DNA of 64,000 bases from Pseudidiomarina sp. CB1 (GTDB taxonomy: Bacteria > Pseudomonadota > Gammaproteobacteria > Enterobacterales > Alteromonadaceae). Position numbers and translations under genes: made by a program. This document shows, piece after piece, positions 31,588 through 39,705 of the stretch (within the stretch, counting starts at the first letter, position 1; every line of letters begins with the position of its first letter). The notes under the pieces were generated by a model. It was not told the origin of the DNA and did no database searches. It was given only the letters and a program-made list of their open reading frames with translations. The stretch lies in NCBI RefSeq assembly GCF_024752025.1, contig NZ_JANTPU010000001.1:806001-870000 (forward strand). The letters are read 5' to 3'.

Positions 31588-31605
31588 CAATGGTCGGACA
31601 AGTTT
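31588..31605 (-). promoter_or_regulatory. Putative FadR operator upstream of fadR
   Basis: AATGGTCGGACAAGTTT (31589-31605 on the plus strand) closely fits the enteric FadR consensus TGGTCNGACNNGTT. It lies about 50 bp upstream of fadR and about 100 bp before dsbB, suggesting autoregulation. The match is to a remembered consensus. Confidence 0.6.
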
Positions 31606-31705
31606 TGTCGCACTAGGTTTACAGAAATCTATCGACTTCTGTGTGCAGCTTAGCTATTTTGACGCAACCTATTGTTTAACGCATAAAATACAAACGAGAT
31701 AAACC

Positions 31706-32224
31706 ATGCGCTTTCTAGCAAAACTTCCTGAACAACGCATCGCTTGGGCGTTGCTTGCCGCTACCGCTTTTGGCCTCTTTGGTACTGCGCTCTACATGCA
31801 GTATGGCATGGGTCTTGAGCCATGTGTGAAATGTATTTACCAACGCTTCGCAATTCTTATGATTGGCGTTGCGGCGTTATTACCACTGATTGCGCCAAAG
31901 CTAGGGCTGGTGCGCTTGGTAGGCTTTGCCGGTTGGTTAACCGCAGCAATATGGGGCTTTTTGATTGCCAACGAACATGTAATGACACAACAGTCGGCAA
32001 ATGCCTTTTTCGCGGTCTGTGATACCTTCCCTAACTTCCCTAAGTGGTTCGCTCTGCATCGCTGGTTCCCAGAAGTCTTCAGCGCCACCGGTTTGTGTGG
32101 CGACATTAATTGGCAGTTTGCTGGCTTGAGTATGCCTGAGTGGATGCGAATTATTTTTGCTAGCTATGCTGGCGTCGGTATCGTGGTTCTATTCAGCCGC
32201 TTACTGAAATTACGCTCTATTTAA
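31706..32224 (+). CDS. dsbB: Disulfide bond formation protein DsbB
   Basis: A 172-aa inner-membrane protein with four helices that reoxidises DsbA and passes electrons to quinones. The first periplasmic Cys pair is Cys40/Cys43 (GLEPCVKC). The second is Cys105/Cys131 (FAVCDTF, TGLCGD). These match the E. coli layout. It is divergent from fadR. Its 3' end overlaps the convergent ycgN by 4 bp. Confidence 0.94.
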   Translation: MRFLAKLPEQRIAWALLAATAFGLFGTALYMQYGMGLEPCVKCIYQRFAILMIGVAALLPLIAPKLGLVRLVGFAGWLTAAIWGFLIANEHVMTQQSANAFFAVCDTFPNFPKWFALHRWFPEVFSATGLCGDINWQFAGLSMPEWMRIIFASYAGVGIVVLFSRLLKLRSI

Positions 32225-32688
32225 TCGCGGTCGTTTAACGGCCAAGTAACGATACGCAACTCGAGGTCCTCATGGACCTCGTCTTCGTTTTGCACACACT
32301 GTGCTGCGCTAATACCGGCCGCAACCATCGCCAGCTGTGAGCCATCGTTCAACAACGGGTGCCAACTTGCTAAGCCACGCCCCTCGGCCAAGCGTCGATA
32401 AGCGCACGACGGCGGCATATAACTGAGGTCATGCACATTTTCCGGAGTGATCACCACACAATCAGGCACATGCTTAGTGCGCTCGGCATAGTTACTACAG
32501 CGTGCAGTTTCGGTATCGAGTAAGACACAGCTAACATCGGTGTAGTGCACGGTTTCGGCGGCATCATCGGCATCAATCAGCTTGTGTAAGCAGCATTTGC
32601 CACAACCATCACAGAGTGACTCCCACTCATCGTGGCTCATTTCCTCAAAACTTTTTCGCTCCCAAAACGGTGCTTTAGTCATTGGCAA
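32221..32688 (-). CDS. ycgN: YcgN family cysteine-cluster protein
   Basis: A 155-aa protein of the UPF0260/YcgN family. The Cys-rich motif CDGCGKCCLHKL and further conserved Cys (DVSCVLLD, RCSNY, HVPDCV, PPSCAYRRL) suggest metal or cluster binding. Function is not established. It overlaps the FAH-family gene by 14 bp at its start. The order ycgN-FAH-(mltB)-ycgL-rnd-fadD resembles the ycgN/ycgM/ycgL-minC-rnd-fadD neighbourhoods of other gammaproteobacteria. Confidence 0.9.
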   Translation of the reverse strand: MPMTKAPFWERKSFEEMSHDEWESLCDGCGKCCLHKLIDADDAAETVHYTDVSCVLLDTETARCSNYAERTKHVPDCVVITPENVHDLSYMPPSCAYRRLAEGRGLASWHPLLNDGSQLAMVAAGISAAQCVQNEDEVHEDLELRIVTWPLNDRD

Positions 32689-33328
32689 TGACCTGTCCTG
32701 ACCAGCGCAAGGATTGCTCCCCCAGTTGCCAACTTAACGCGAGCTCGTCATCTGGCTGCAAGGGTCCCACCCCTGCCGGGGTGCCAGTGAGCACCACATC
32801 GCCAGTTTCAAGTGTGAATACATGACTTATATGCGCGACTAATTCGGCAATCGGCATTAGCATTTGCTGCGCATCACCTTGTTGCTGCACAACACCATTT
32901 CGGGTCAGCACAAAACTGCTTTCCTGCACGTGTTTGAGGTTCACACCGGCGTTGGTTAACTCAATCCAAGGCGCCACTACGCAAGCGCCGTCGAAGGCTT
33001 TGGCGCGTTCCCAGGGATGCCCCTGCTGTTTGAGTTTATCCTGCACATCGCGCAGGGTTAAATCGAGCGCTAAGGTTGTTGCGTCAATCGCAGCACTCGC
33101 CTCTGCAACACTCACCCGATGCAGTGGCTTGGCAATGCGCACGGCTATCTCAAGTTCATGGTGACAGGCACCTTGTTGTGTTGGGATCCGCACCGTCGGG
33201 AGCTCCGCCCAACTGCTCGGTGGCTTGATAAATAATAACGGTTCGCTAGGGATAGGGTTATTCAGTTCTGCTGCGTGAGCCGCATAGTTGCGGCCCACAC
33301 AGACGATTTTCGAGGGACGTGATGCCAT
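32675..33328 (-). CDS. Fumarylacetoacetate hydrolase family protein (YcgM-like)
   Basis: About 217 aa of the FAH superfamily. The hallmark IVCVGRNYAAHAAELNN and the metal-binding HELEIAVRIAKPL, GACVVAPWI and GDVVLTGTPAGVGPL are present. YcgM-type members hydrolyse acylpyruvates or decarboxylate oxaloacetate. I use ATG 33328; TTG 33337 is an alternative. It overlaps ycgN by 14 bp and follows mltB closely. Confidence 0.88.
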   Translation of the reverse strand: MASRPSKIVCVGRNYAAHAAELNNPIPSEPLLFIKPPSSWAELPTVRIPTQQGACHHELEIAVRIAKPLHRVSVAEASAAIDATTLALDLTLRDVQDKLKQQGHPWERAKAFDGACVVAPWIELTNAGVNLKHVQESSFVLTRNGVVQQQGDAQQMLMPIAELVAHISHVFTLETGDVVLTGTPAGVGPLQPDDELALSWQLGEQSLRWSGQVIAND

Positions 33329-33339
33329 AAAAGGCAAGA

Positions 33340-34323
33340 TTAACGCGGAAAACGGATACGGTCAGATAAATAGCCGACCGCAGCGACAAAATAATGTGAC
33401 CGATTCCAACGCATCAAGGCATCATAATTTGCGTAAGCGAGGTACACACGGCCTTCTTTGTCGTCAGGAATAACTACCGCAGCTTCAATGTCCGCTCGCG
33501 TTGGCAAATCAGTACCATCTAGTTTACGCACGCCTAGCGCTTGCCACTCGGCGAGCGTTTTTTTGTTCTTAAGTTCTGCCATCGACACATCAAAATCTTC
33601 CGGCAATTGCACCTGACGGCCCCAAGTGACGTCATCGCGCCAGCCCGCATTCTTCAGGTAATTCGCCGCCGAGGCAAAAACATCACCCATCGAATTCCAA
33701 ATGTCTTTACGTCCGTCGCCGTCGTAATCAACGGCATACGCCATGAAAGAGCTTGGCATAAACTGGGTTTGGCCCATCGCACCGGCCCATGAACCTTGCA
33801 TCTGTTCAACATCGATATGGCCTTCTTCGATAATGGTCAAAGCTTGCCATAATTGGTTTTTGAAAAACTCTTCGCGACGGCCTTCATAAGCCATCGTGGT
33901 TAACGCCGACACAACGTCGAAACCACCAGTGTAACCACCGAAGTTTGTCTCGATCCCCCACAGTGCAACGATAAAGCGCGGCTGAACACCATATTTGGCT
34001 CCCACTTCTTCAAGTAGCTCTTTGTGTTCATTGTATTTTTCTACCGCTTGTTCAGCCTTCCACTCCGGTACTGCGCGCGGTAAATAGGTGTCGAGCGTAA
34101 GCTTAAACTCGGGCTGATTTTTATCTGCACTTACTGAACGCTCGTAGAATTTTGCATTCGCAAAAGCTTTCTCGAGCGTTGCTTCGCTATAGCCCTTTTC
34201 AATCGCTTCGGCTTTGATCTTTTGTACGTAGTCAGCAAAACCGGCTTCATCGGCCGCCAAGACAGCTTTAGGCGCGACCACAAAGGCCGTAACGAGGACC
34301 ACTAAACTGATGAGCTTCTTCAT
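33340..34323 (-). CDS. mltB: Lytic murein transglycosylase B
   Basis: A 327-aa periplasmic peptidoglycan lytic transglycosylase that makes 1,6-anhydroMurNAc ends. The catalytic Glu is in GIETNFGGYTGGFDV. Other MltB blocks are GSWAGAMGQTQFMPSSF and DYDGDGRKDIWNSMGDVFASAANYL in pieces. The N-terminus is a plain signal peptide ending VLAAD with no lipobox Cys, so unlike E. coli MltB it is probably soluble or only loosely attached. It overlaps ycgL by 4 bp. Confidence 0.93.
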   Translation of the reverse strand: MKKLISLVVLVTAFVVAPKAVLAADEAGFADYVQKIKAEAIEKGYSEATLEKAFANAKFYERSVSADKNQPEFKLTLDTYLPRAVPEWKAEQAVEKYNEHKELLEEVGAKYGVQPRFIVALWGIETNFGGYTGGFDVVSALTTMAYEGRREEFFKNQLWQALTIIEEGHIDVEQMQGSWAGAMGQTQFMPSSFMAYAVDYDGDGRKDIWNSMGDVFASAANYLKNAGWRDDVTWGRQVQLPEDFDVSMAELKNKKTLAEWQALGVRKLDGTDLPTRADIEAAVVIPDDKEGRVYLAYANYDALMRWNRSHYFVAAVGYLSDRIRFPR

Positions 34324-34583
34324 TTTGCCAACTCCTTTTTTAGTAAATTTTCTGGCGGGGGTGGAATCTGTAGGTAAAAGCCTGGATCATCGAGGTGTTG
34401 CTTCAGCTCGTCAACGCTCAGTCGGGCAAGCTTACGATCAGCTTTAAGCGCAATCGTCATCACATGTTGTGGCTCGCCAAAACTTTTTGCCAGCGTGTCG
34501 GGCAACAACGAAAAATCGGCCGGATGAGCCAAATACAAATAGGTGTCCGCACGTTTCGGACTGCGATAGACGGCACACAACAT
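34320..34583 (-). CDS. ycgL: YcgL domain protein
   Basis: An 87-aa cytoplasmic protein of the YcgL family, with the conserved start CAVYRSPKRADTYLYL and ADFSLLPDTLAKSFG. Function is unproven. It lies between rnd and mltB with overlaps or tight spacing (3 bp after rnd, 4-bp overlap with mltB). Linkage to rnd is conserved across many gammaproteobacteria. Confidence 0.92.
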   Translation of the reverse strand: MLCAVYRSPKRADTYLYLAHPADFSLLPDTLAKSFGEPQHVMTIALKADRKLARLSVDELKQHLDDPGFYLQIPPPPENLLKKELAK

Positions 34584-34586
34584 GTG

Positions 34587-35744
34587 TTAATCGCTCTCTT
34601 TAATCAGGGCTTCAATTGATGCTCTAAGCTTAGCTCCACGCCAGCTTGCAAACAAGTCAGGTAGCGGTAATTCGTGTTGTGCATGCGATGGAATATGTAC
34701 ACACCAATGCAGCACATCATTGATCTGCCGACGTGAGGCGACGAGTGCTGCTGGAATATCAAGCTCTTGCGCGACATCTTGCGCCAGCGCTTTGATTTTG
34801 TTGAACAGCACTTTGTAACCACGAATGTCGTTGATGCGCTGCAGTTTGAGTTGTAACGGGCCATTTTCTTGGCCTTGGCGAATGGCTTCTAGCATTTGCT
34901 CGCCGGCATAACGTACCGTCACTGACGACAACTCTTTAATGCTATGCAACTGCCCTTTACTGCTTGGCATGCGCCGCGCAATGTCTAATAAAACATGATC
35001 TTTGGCGATAAAACCCAACGGTAAATCAGCACTGCGAGCACGTTGAATGCGCCAGGCCACAAGTTCACGTAAGACACTCAGTTGGTCAGGGCTGCACTGC
35101 CAGGCATTACCAAAATACAAAAACAGCCAAGTGTCAGGGATCTGTTGCGCGCGTTTCTCGGCCTGCCAAGCACTTTCTTGCAGAATCAGTTCAAGTTTTT
35201 GTTGCTGCTCAGCTTGCGCCAATAATTGCGGATAAACCTCTGACAAATACAATACATCGGCTGCCGCGTAGTCGAGTTGCTCTTGCGCCAACGGTCGTTG
35301 CATCCAATCCGTACGTGATTGCGATTTATCCAGCTCGACACCCAAGCGTTGTTCAATCATTGCGGCATAGCCAAGTGCATCGCCCTCGCCGAGCATTGCT
35401 GAAGCAATTTGCGTGTCAAAAATGGCGTTGGGTAAGCACCCCATGTGCAAATTGAGGATCTCGTAATCTTCGCCACCGGCGTGAATAACAAGGGTTTTCT
35501 GCGGGTCTGCGAAGAGTTGCCACAACGGCGCTAAACCGTCTTCACTGCTATCAGCATGCAAGGCTACAGGGTCGATCAGCGCGATGTACCGGTCCGCTTG
35601 CACCTGCACGAGACCAAGCTTGGCATAATAGGTGCGGGTGCGCACAAATTCCGTATCAACAGCAAGGAAGTCAGCCCGCTGCGCTTGCTGACAAAAGGTC
35701 AGCAAGTCATCAGGCTTCGTAATTAACTGGTACGACTGACTCAC
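34587..35744 (-). CDS. rnd: Ribonuclease D
   Basis: A 385-aa 3'-5' exoribonuclease for tRNA 3' maturation. DEDD motifs: Exo[16 protein letters not shown], Exo[10 protein letters not shown] region, Exo[18 protein letters not shown]. Two HRDC-type helical domains follow ([20 protein letters not shown] near residue 220, and a second near 300). It matches E. coli Rnd in size and order. It overlaps fadD by 4 bp. Confidence 0.94.
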   Translation of the reverse strand: MSQSYQLITKPDDLLTFCQQAQRADFLAVDTEFVRTRTYYAKLGLVQVQADRYIALIDPVALHADSSEDGLAPLWQLFADPQKTLVIHAGGEDYEILNLHMGCLPNAIFDTQIASAMLGEGDALGYAAMIEQRLGVELDKSQSRTDWMQRPLAQEQLDYAAADVLYLSEVYPQLLAQAEQQQKLELILQESAWQAEKRAQQIPDTWLFLYFGNAWQCSPDQLSVLRELVAWRIQRARSADLPLGFIAKDHVLLDIARRMPSSKGQLHSIKELSSVTVRYAGEQMLEAIRQGQENGPLQLKLQRINDIRGYKVLFNKIKALAQDVAQELDIPAALVASRRQINDVLHWCVHIPSHAQHELPLPDLFASWRGAKLRASIEALIKESD

Positions 35745-37456
35745 GCGTCTTTGCTCGCTCCAGCTTTGGCTTCTTCTTCGTCACGTAGCTCACGACGCAA
35801 GATTTTACCAACATTCGTTTTCGGTAGTTCGTCACGGAATTCGACAAACTTAGGGACTTTGTAACCGGTCATATTTTCGCGCGCAAAATCAATCAACTCA
35901 CGCTCAGTCAACGAATCATCTTTGCGTACAATGAAAACTTTCACGGCTTCACCAGACGAGTCATGAGGCACGCCCACTGCAGCTGCTTCCAGCACTTTCG
36001 GGTGATCCACCATGACGTCTTCAATTTCATTCGGGTACACGTTAAAGCCAGAAACCAAAATCATGTCTTTCTTACGATCGACGATTTTGAAAAAGCCATT
36101 TTCGTCCATTTTGCCGATATCGCCAGTCATAAACCAGCCGTCTTTCATGACTTTATCGGTTTCATCAGGGCGATTTAAATAGCCCACCATCACTTGTGGA
36201 CCTTTAACCTGTAGCTCACCGACTTCACCTTGCGCTACTTCTTCACCGGTGTCGGCATCGACCACACGCACTAATGTAGACGGTAACGGCACGCCAATGG
36301 TGCCATTATAATGCTCGATATCCGTTGGGTTCACGGTAACCACCGGCGAGCACTCGGTTAATCCGTAACCTTCCAACAAGCGCGATTTGGTCACACGTTC
36401 CCAATGTTCTGCAACCGAACGTTGCACCGCCATACCACCACCAAGTGCGATCTTAAGGTGCGAAAAATCAAGATCTTTAAAACCAGGGGTGTTCAATAAA
36501 CCATTAAACAATGTATTCACGCCGGAAATCATTGAAAACGGGTGTTTACCAAGTTCTTTTACGAAGCCAGTCATATCGCGCGGGTTGGTAATCAGAATGT
36601 TCTTACCACCGTGCTTCATAAAGGTGAGACAGTTCGCCGTTAAGGCAAAGATGTGATACAGCGGCAACGCAGTGATGATGGTTTCTTCACCGTCATTCAC
36701 CAAAGGCGCAACAACTGCTGAAACCTGTTCAAGGTTAGCCACCATATTACGATGAGAAAGCATAGCGCCTTTCGCCAAACCCGTGGTACCACCGGTGTAT
36801 TGCAAGAACGCTAAGTCGTCGCCAGACATGGTCGGGCGTTCATACTTTGCTTTGCTGCCTTTACTCAGCGCGTCGTTAAACTGCACGGTGCCGCTTAATG
36901 AGTAACTCGGCACCATACGCTTGACATACTTCACCACGAAATTGACCAACCAGCGCTTCGGTGCTGGAAGTAAATCGCCAATGCTGGTGAGAATAATATG
37001 TTTCAGATCGCTCAAGTCACCGACCACTTTCTCAAGTGTATGAGCAAAGTTATCTAAGATAACGATACCTTTCACCTTGGCATCGCTGAGCTGGTGTTTC
37101 AGCTCACGGGGGGTGTACAGAGGGTTAACATTCACCACCACCATACCAGCGCGTAAAATGCCAAATAATGCCACTGGGTACTGCAATAAATTCGGCATCA
37201 TCACAGCAACGGCGTCGCCTTTTTGCAAACCTTTCGCCTGTAGGTACGCAGCAAATCTTTTCGACTGTTCATCCAACTCGTGAAAGGACATTTCATGATC
37301 CATGTTCACGTAAGCAGTACGATCACCATAGGCGTTGACACTTTGCTCGAAAATGTCGACCAACGAATTAAAATGATTCGGGTCAATCTCTTCAGGGACC
37401 CCTGCCGGATAGCGTTTTAACCAAATTTTTTCCACGCGCTTGTGCTCCTGACTCAT
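35741..37456 (-). CDS. fadD: Long-chain fatty acid-CoA ligase FadD
   Basis: A 571-aa acyl-CoA synthetase that activates imported fatty acids at the inner membrane. The ATP/AMP motif [16 protein letters not shown] and the FACS motif [32 protein letters not shown] (in pieces) match E. coli FadD. The upstream TTG 37471 is possible; ATG 37456 fits homologues ([12 protein letters not shown]). A FadR-box-like site lies 21 bp upstream. It is first in the run fadD-rnd-ycgL-mltB-FAH-ycgN. Confidence 0.94.
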   Translation of the reverse strand: MSQEHKRVEKIWLKRYPAGVPEEIDPNHFNSLVDIFEQSVNAYGDRTAYVNMDHEMSFHELDEQSKRFAAYLQAKGLQKGDAVAVMMPNLLQYPVALFGILRAGMVVVNVNPLYTPRELKHQLSDAKVKGIVILDNFAHTLEKVVGDLSDLKHIILTSIGDLLPAPKRWLVNFVVKYVKRMVPSYSLSGTVQFNDALSKGSKAKYERPTMSGDDLAFLQYTGGTTGLAKGAMLSHRNMVANLEQVSAVVAPLVNDGEETIITALPLYHIFALTANCLTFMKHGGKNILITNPRDMTGFVKELGKHPFSMISGVNTLFNGLLNTPGFKDLDFSHLKIALGGGMAVQRSVAEHWERVTKSRLLEGYGLTECSPVVTVNPTDIEHYNGTIGVPLPSTLVRVVDADTGEEVAQGEVGELQVKGPQVMVGYLNRPDETDKVMKDGWFMTGDIGKMDENGFFKIVDRKKDMILVSGFNVYPNEIEDVMVDHPKVLEAAAVGVPHDSSGEAVKVFIVRKDDSLTERELIDFARENMTGYKVPKFVEFRDELPKTNVGKILRRELRDEEEAKAGASKDA

Positions 37457-37476
37457 TCTATTTTTTGCCAATCATC

Positions 37477-37493
37477 GCATATCCGACCAGTTT
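37477..37493 (-). promoter_or_regulatory. Putative FadR operator upstream of fadD
   Basis: On the minus strand AAACTGGTCGGATATGC fits the FadR consensus AACTGGTCNGAC well in its left half. It lies 21 bp before the fadD start, so acyl-CoA-responsive repression is expected. Confidence 0.6.
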
Positions 37494-37496
37494 AGA

Positions 37497-38402
37497 CTAG
37501 CCGTTTTGGCCTGCCAATAACGTAGTAAAACAGCGCCACACCGCTTTCGGCTGCTCCATGTGTACATGATGCCCGCCTGGAACTTCAATCACATTGAGTT
37601 GCGGTACCGCTTGACGCCACTCAGCCAAAGCGATGTGTAAACGGTCCTTATGGCCATGCTCACCCAGTATCAAACTAAACGGGCAGCTTATATCACTCAG
37701 TATCGTACGAATTTGCAAAGGCGTCAGGCGCATCACCGATTTGGTTCGCAACTGCCCATCAGCCCGAAATCGTAAGTCGTCGGCGGCAAGTTGTTCGATA
37801 CCACGCTCGACTAACACCTCGGCAAGCTCCAAAGAAAAGTCGCCCGCCTGCGCTCGCGCCGCTACAGCCGAAGCCATGTCAGGGTAATGCGGGCGGCGTT
37901 TACCTTGCTGCTTTAGGCGACTGCGAAAACCCTGCCGAATATCATCAAGAATTGCGCTTTCTGGACTGCTTAGCAGACCGAAGGCTTCGATGCTGACTAA
38001 ATGTGTAATGCGCTCTGGCTCTATCCCAGCCCATAAGTTACCAACAAAAGCGCCCATCGAATGAGCTAGCACCGCGACCTGATGCCACTGCTGCTGCTCA
38101 CAAATTTGGACAGCATCAAAGACATAATCGAGAAAAGGATAATAATTACCTGCGGGCCGATGATCCGAATGACCGTGGCCAGGCCAATCCAATGCCACCA
38201 GTTGGTAATCACTGACGAACTCGCTCGCAAGAAACGTTTCAGCGATGGGCAAAAAGCTATGGGCATTATCAAGCCAACCGTGCAAAGCTAGAATAACTTT
38301 ACCATCGCTGGCACCCCATCGCAGGCCTTTAACCTGCCCCCAGCCCAGCTGAAATGAAACAGGCTCGGCAGAGTGCCGAGCCTGTGAAAAAAGTGCTGTC
38401 AT
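37497..38402 (-). CDS. Alpha/beta hydrolase
   Basis: A 301-aa alpha/beta-fold hydrolase, probably cytoplasmic. The oxyanion/GWLDN segment is ILALHGWLDNAHSFLP. The nucleophile elbow is AHSMGAF, with Ala in place of the first Gly. A late His is in GGHHVHMEQP. It resembles esterase-like proteins beside fadD in related bacteria. The 5' end of the frame contains a perfect hairpin, so the true start could lie later than ATG 38402. Confidence 0.82.
   Translation of the reverse strand: MTALFSQARHSAEPVSFQLGWGQVKGLRWGASDGKVILALHGWLDNAHSFLPIAETFLASEFVSDYQLVALDWPGHGHSDHRPAGNYYPFLDYVFDAVQICEQQQWHQVAVLAHSMGAFVGNLWAGIEPERITHLVSIEAFGLLSSPESAILDDIRQGFRSRLKQQGKRRPHYPDMASAVAARAQAGDFSLELAEVLVERGIEQLAADDLRFRADGQLRTKSVMRLTPLQIRTILSDISCPFSLILGEHGHKDRLHIALAEWRQAVPQLNVIEVPGGHHVHMEQPKAVWRCFTTLLAGQNG
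38359..38385 (-). terminator. Perfect hairpin at slp/hydrolase junction
   Basis: ACAGGCTCGGC (38359-38369) and GCCGAGCCTGT (38375-38385) form a perfect 11-bp stem with a 5-nt loop. On the minus strand it is followed by TTCATTTC. It overlaps codons 6 to 15 of the annotated hydrolase and lies 19 bp after the slp stop. It could be the slp terminator, or it could control hydrolase translation. Confidence 0.5.
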
Positions 38403-38404
38403 CC

Positions 38405-38971
38405 TTAATTACTTCCGTCGTTATCCGATTTCTGCTGCGAGCGCACTGGTACTGGGTAGTACACACGGTACGGCGGAGAGTACCAATAATGCCGATACCA
38501 AAGCGAGCTATAGTCAACTTCAGCGGTATTCTTATCAATCTCTTTCCACAAATACTTGCCACTCACATTAAGCGTAGGAAACAAGTAAGGATATTCATCA
38601 ATCTTATCTTCAACTGGTGCGCCGATGGTGCCCGTAAAGGTTACACTGCGGCCTTTTTCATACACCATAGGGTCAATAAAACCGTCAATAAACGCTCGAA
38701 ATCGTCCATCACTGCTATCCTCGGCAATCGGACGCCCGTAGGAATTAAGCGCATAATTAACAACTTCGATAATCGTGCCTTGGTTGTTGTTGCGAACTTC
38801 GGCAATGACTCCACCCCAACGCGCTGTTTGACCTTGCGTTGCTTCAGGGTTTTCCAAGGCTGTACTGTACTTCACCAAATTGGTATTTTCAGCGACCGCT
38901 AACTCATCGGGCACTGCCGAACATGCACTCAGGGTTAACGCTGTAAGTGCTGCCAGCCAATACTTCAACAT
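38405..38971 (-). CDS. slp: Slp-family outer membrane lipoprotein
   Basis: A 188-aa lipoprotein with a lipobox LTLSAC in the first 18 residues. The Slp domain is visible as GQTARWGGVIAEVRNNNQGT, VVNYALNSYGRP and DGRFRAFIDGFIDPMVYEKGR in pieces. In E. coli, Slp is induced by starvation and acid. It is separated from tsaB by 14 bp on the same strand. A tail rich in Ser/Asp/Asn (SQQKSDNDGSN) extends past the domain. Confidence 0.9.
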   Translation of the reverse strand: MLKYWLAALTALTLSACSAVPDELAVAENTNLVKYSTALENPEATQGQTARWGGVIAEVRNNNQGTIIEVVNYALNSYGRPIAEDSSDGRFRAFIDGFIDPMVYEKGRSVTFTGTIGAPVEDKIDEYPYLFPTLNVSGKYLWKEIDKNTAEVDYSSLWYRHYWYSPPYRVYYPVPVRSQQKSDNDGSN

Positions 38972-38985
38972 TGTTCGTACTCCTT

Positions 38986-39705
38986 TTAGCTACGCCCCGG
39001 TAGCTTTTGCCAAGTAACTTCGTTACGCACATACAAAGGCTCGAGTTGCTCTGCTGATACTGCGTGAGTTTGCTCCGCCAACGTCAACATGTCTTCGGCT
39101 AAGGGCAACGTCACATCATCGAATACGTGAATTTCATTCGTCGGATTCAACGCATCGCGATAAGCTTGCCAGCCGGTACCCGCTCCTACAACTTGGATAC
39201 TTTGCTGTGCGCTAAGTTCACTGCCAGCCACCGTTGTCCACCAAGCTTGTTCAGTCACCGAGCTTAACGCAGCCATCTGCGGTGGCACGAGTTCCTGCAC
39301 TAAGCTAGCTGCTACTGAGTAGGCTGCCAAGTAGACTTCATTCATTCGCGCATCAATCGCACAAAGCACTCGTTCAGCATTATACGTGCGTACTGCTTGC
39401 TGTGCTAAAGCTGCTAATGTAGAGACGGGATAGACAGGTAAAGTGTGACTGAAAGCTAAGCCTTGGCATATCGCAACACCAATGCGAACCCCAGTAAAAC
39501 TACCTGGCCCATAGCCACACACAATACCGTCAACTTCGGCGAAGGTAATGCCAGCTTCTGCCATGACTTCTTCAACGAAACCGAGCACACGTTGCGAGTG
39601 CTCGCGGGGGGTAATCGCAGCACGTTGATAAACCTGATCATCTACTTTTAAAGCCACCGAACATTGTTCAGTTGCCGTATCAATGGCCAGCAAGACAGCA
39701 CTCAT
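38986..39705 (-). CDS. tsaB: tRNA threonylcarbamoyladenosine biosynthesis protein TsaB
   Basis: A 239-aa actin-fold protein (YeaZ) that partners TsaD and TsaE to make the t6A37 modification of ANN-decoding tRNAs. Motifs are LLAIDTATEQCSVAL, HSQRVLGFVEEVM, and DGIVCGYGPGSFTGVRIGVA with AMNEVY-type IDARMNEVYLAAY. It overlaps the yoaA stop by 4 bp. The slp and tsaB linkage and yoaA upstream are common in gammaproteobacteria. Confidence 0.94.
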   Translation of the reverse strand: MSAVLLAIDTATEQCSVALKVDDQVYQRAAITPREHSQRVLGFVEEVMAEAGITFAEVDGIVCGYGPGSFTGVRIGVAICQGLAFSHTLPVYPVSTLAALAQQAVRTYNAERVLCAIDARMNEVYLAAYSVAASLVQELVPPQMAALSSVTEQAWWTTVAGSELSAQQSIQVVGAGTGWQAYRDALNPTNEIHVFDDVTLPLAEDMLTLAEQTHAVSAEQLEPLYVRNEVTWQKLPGRS

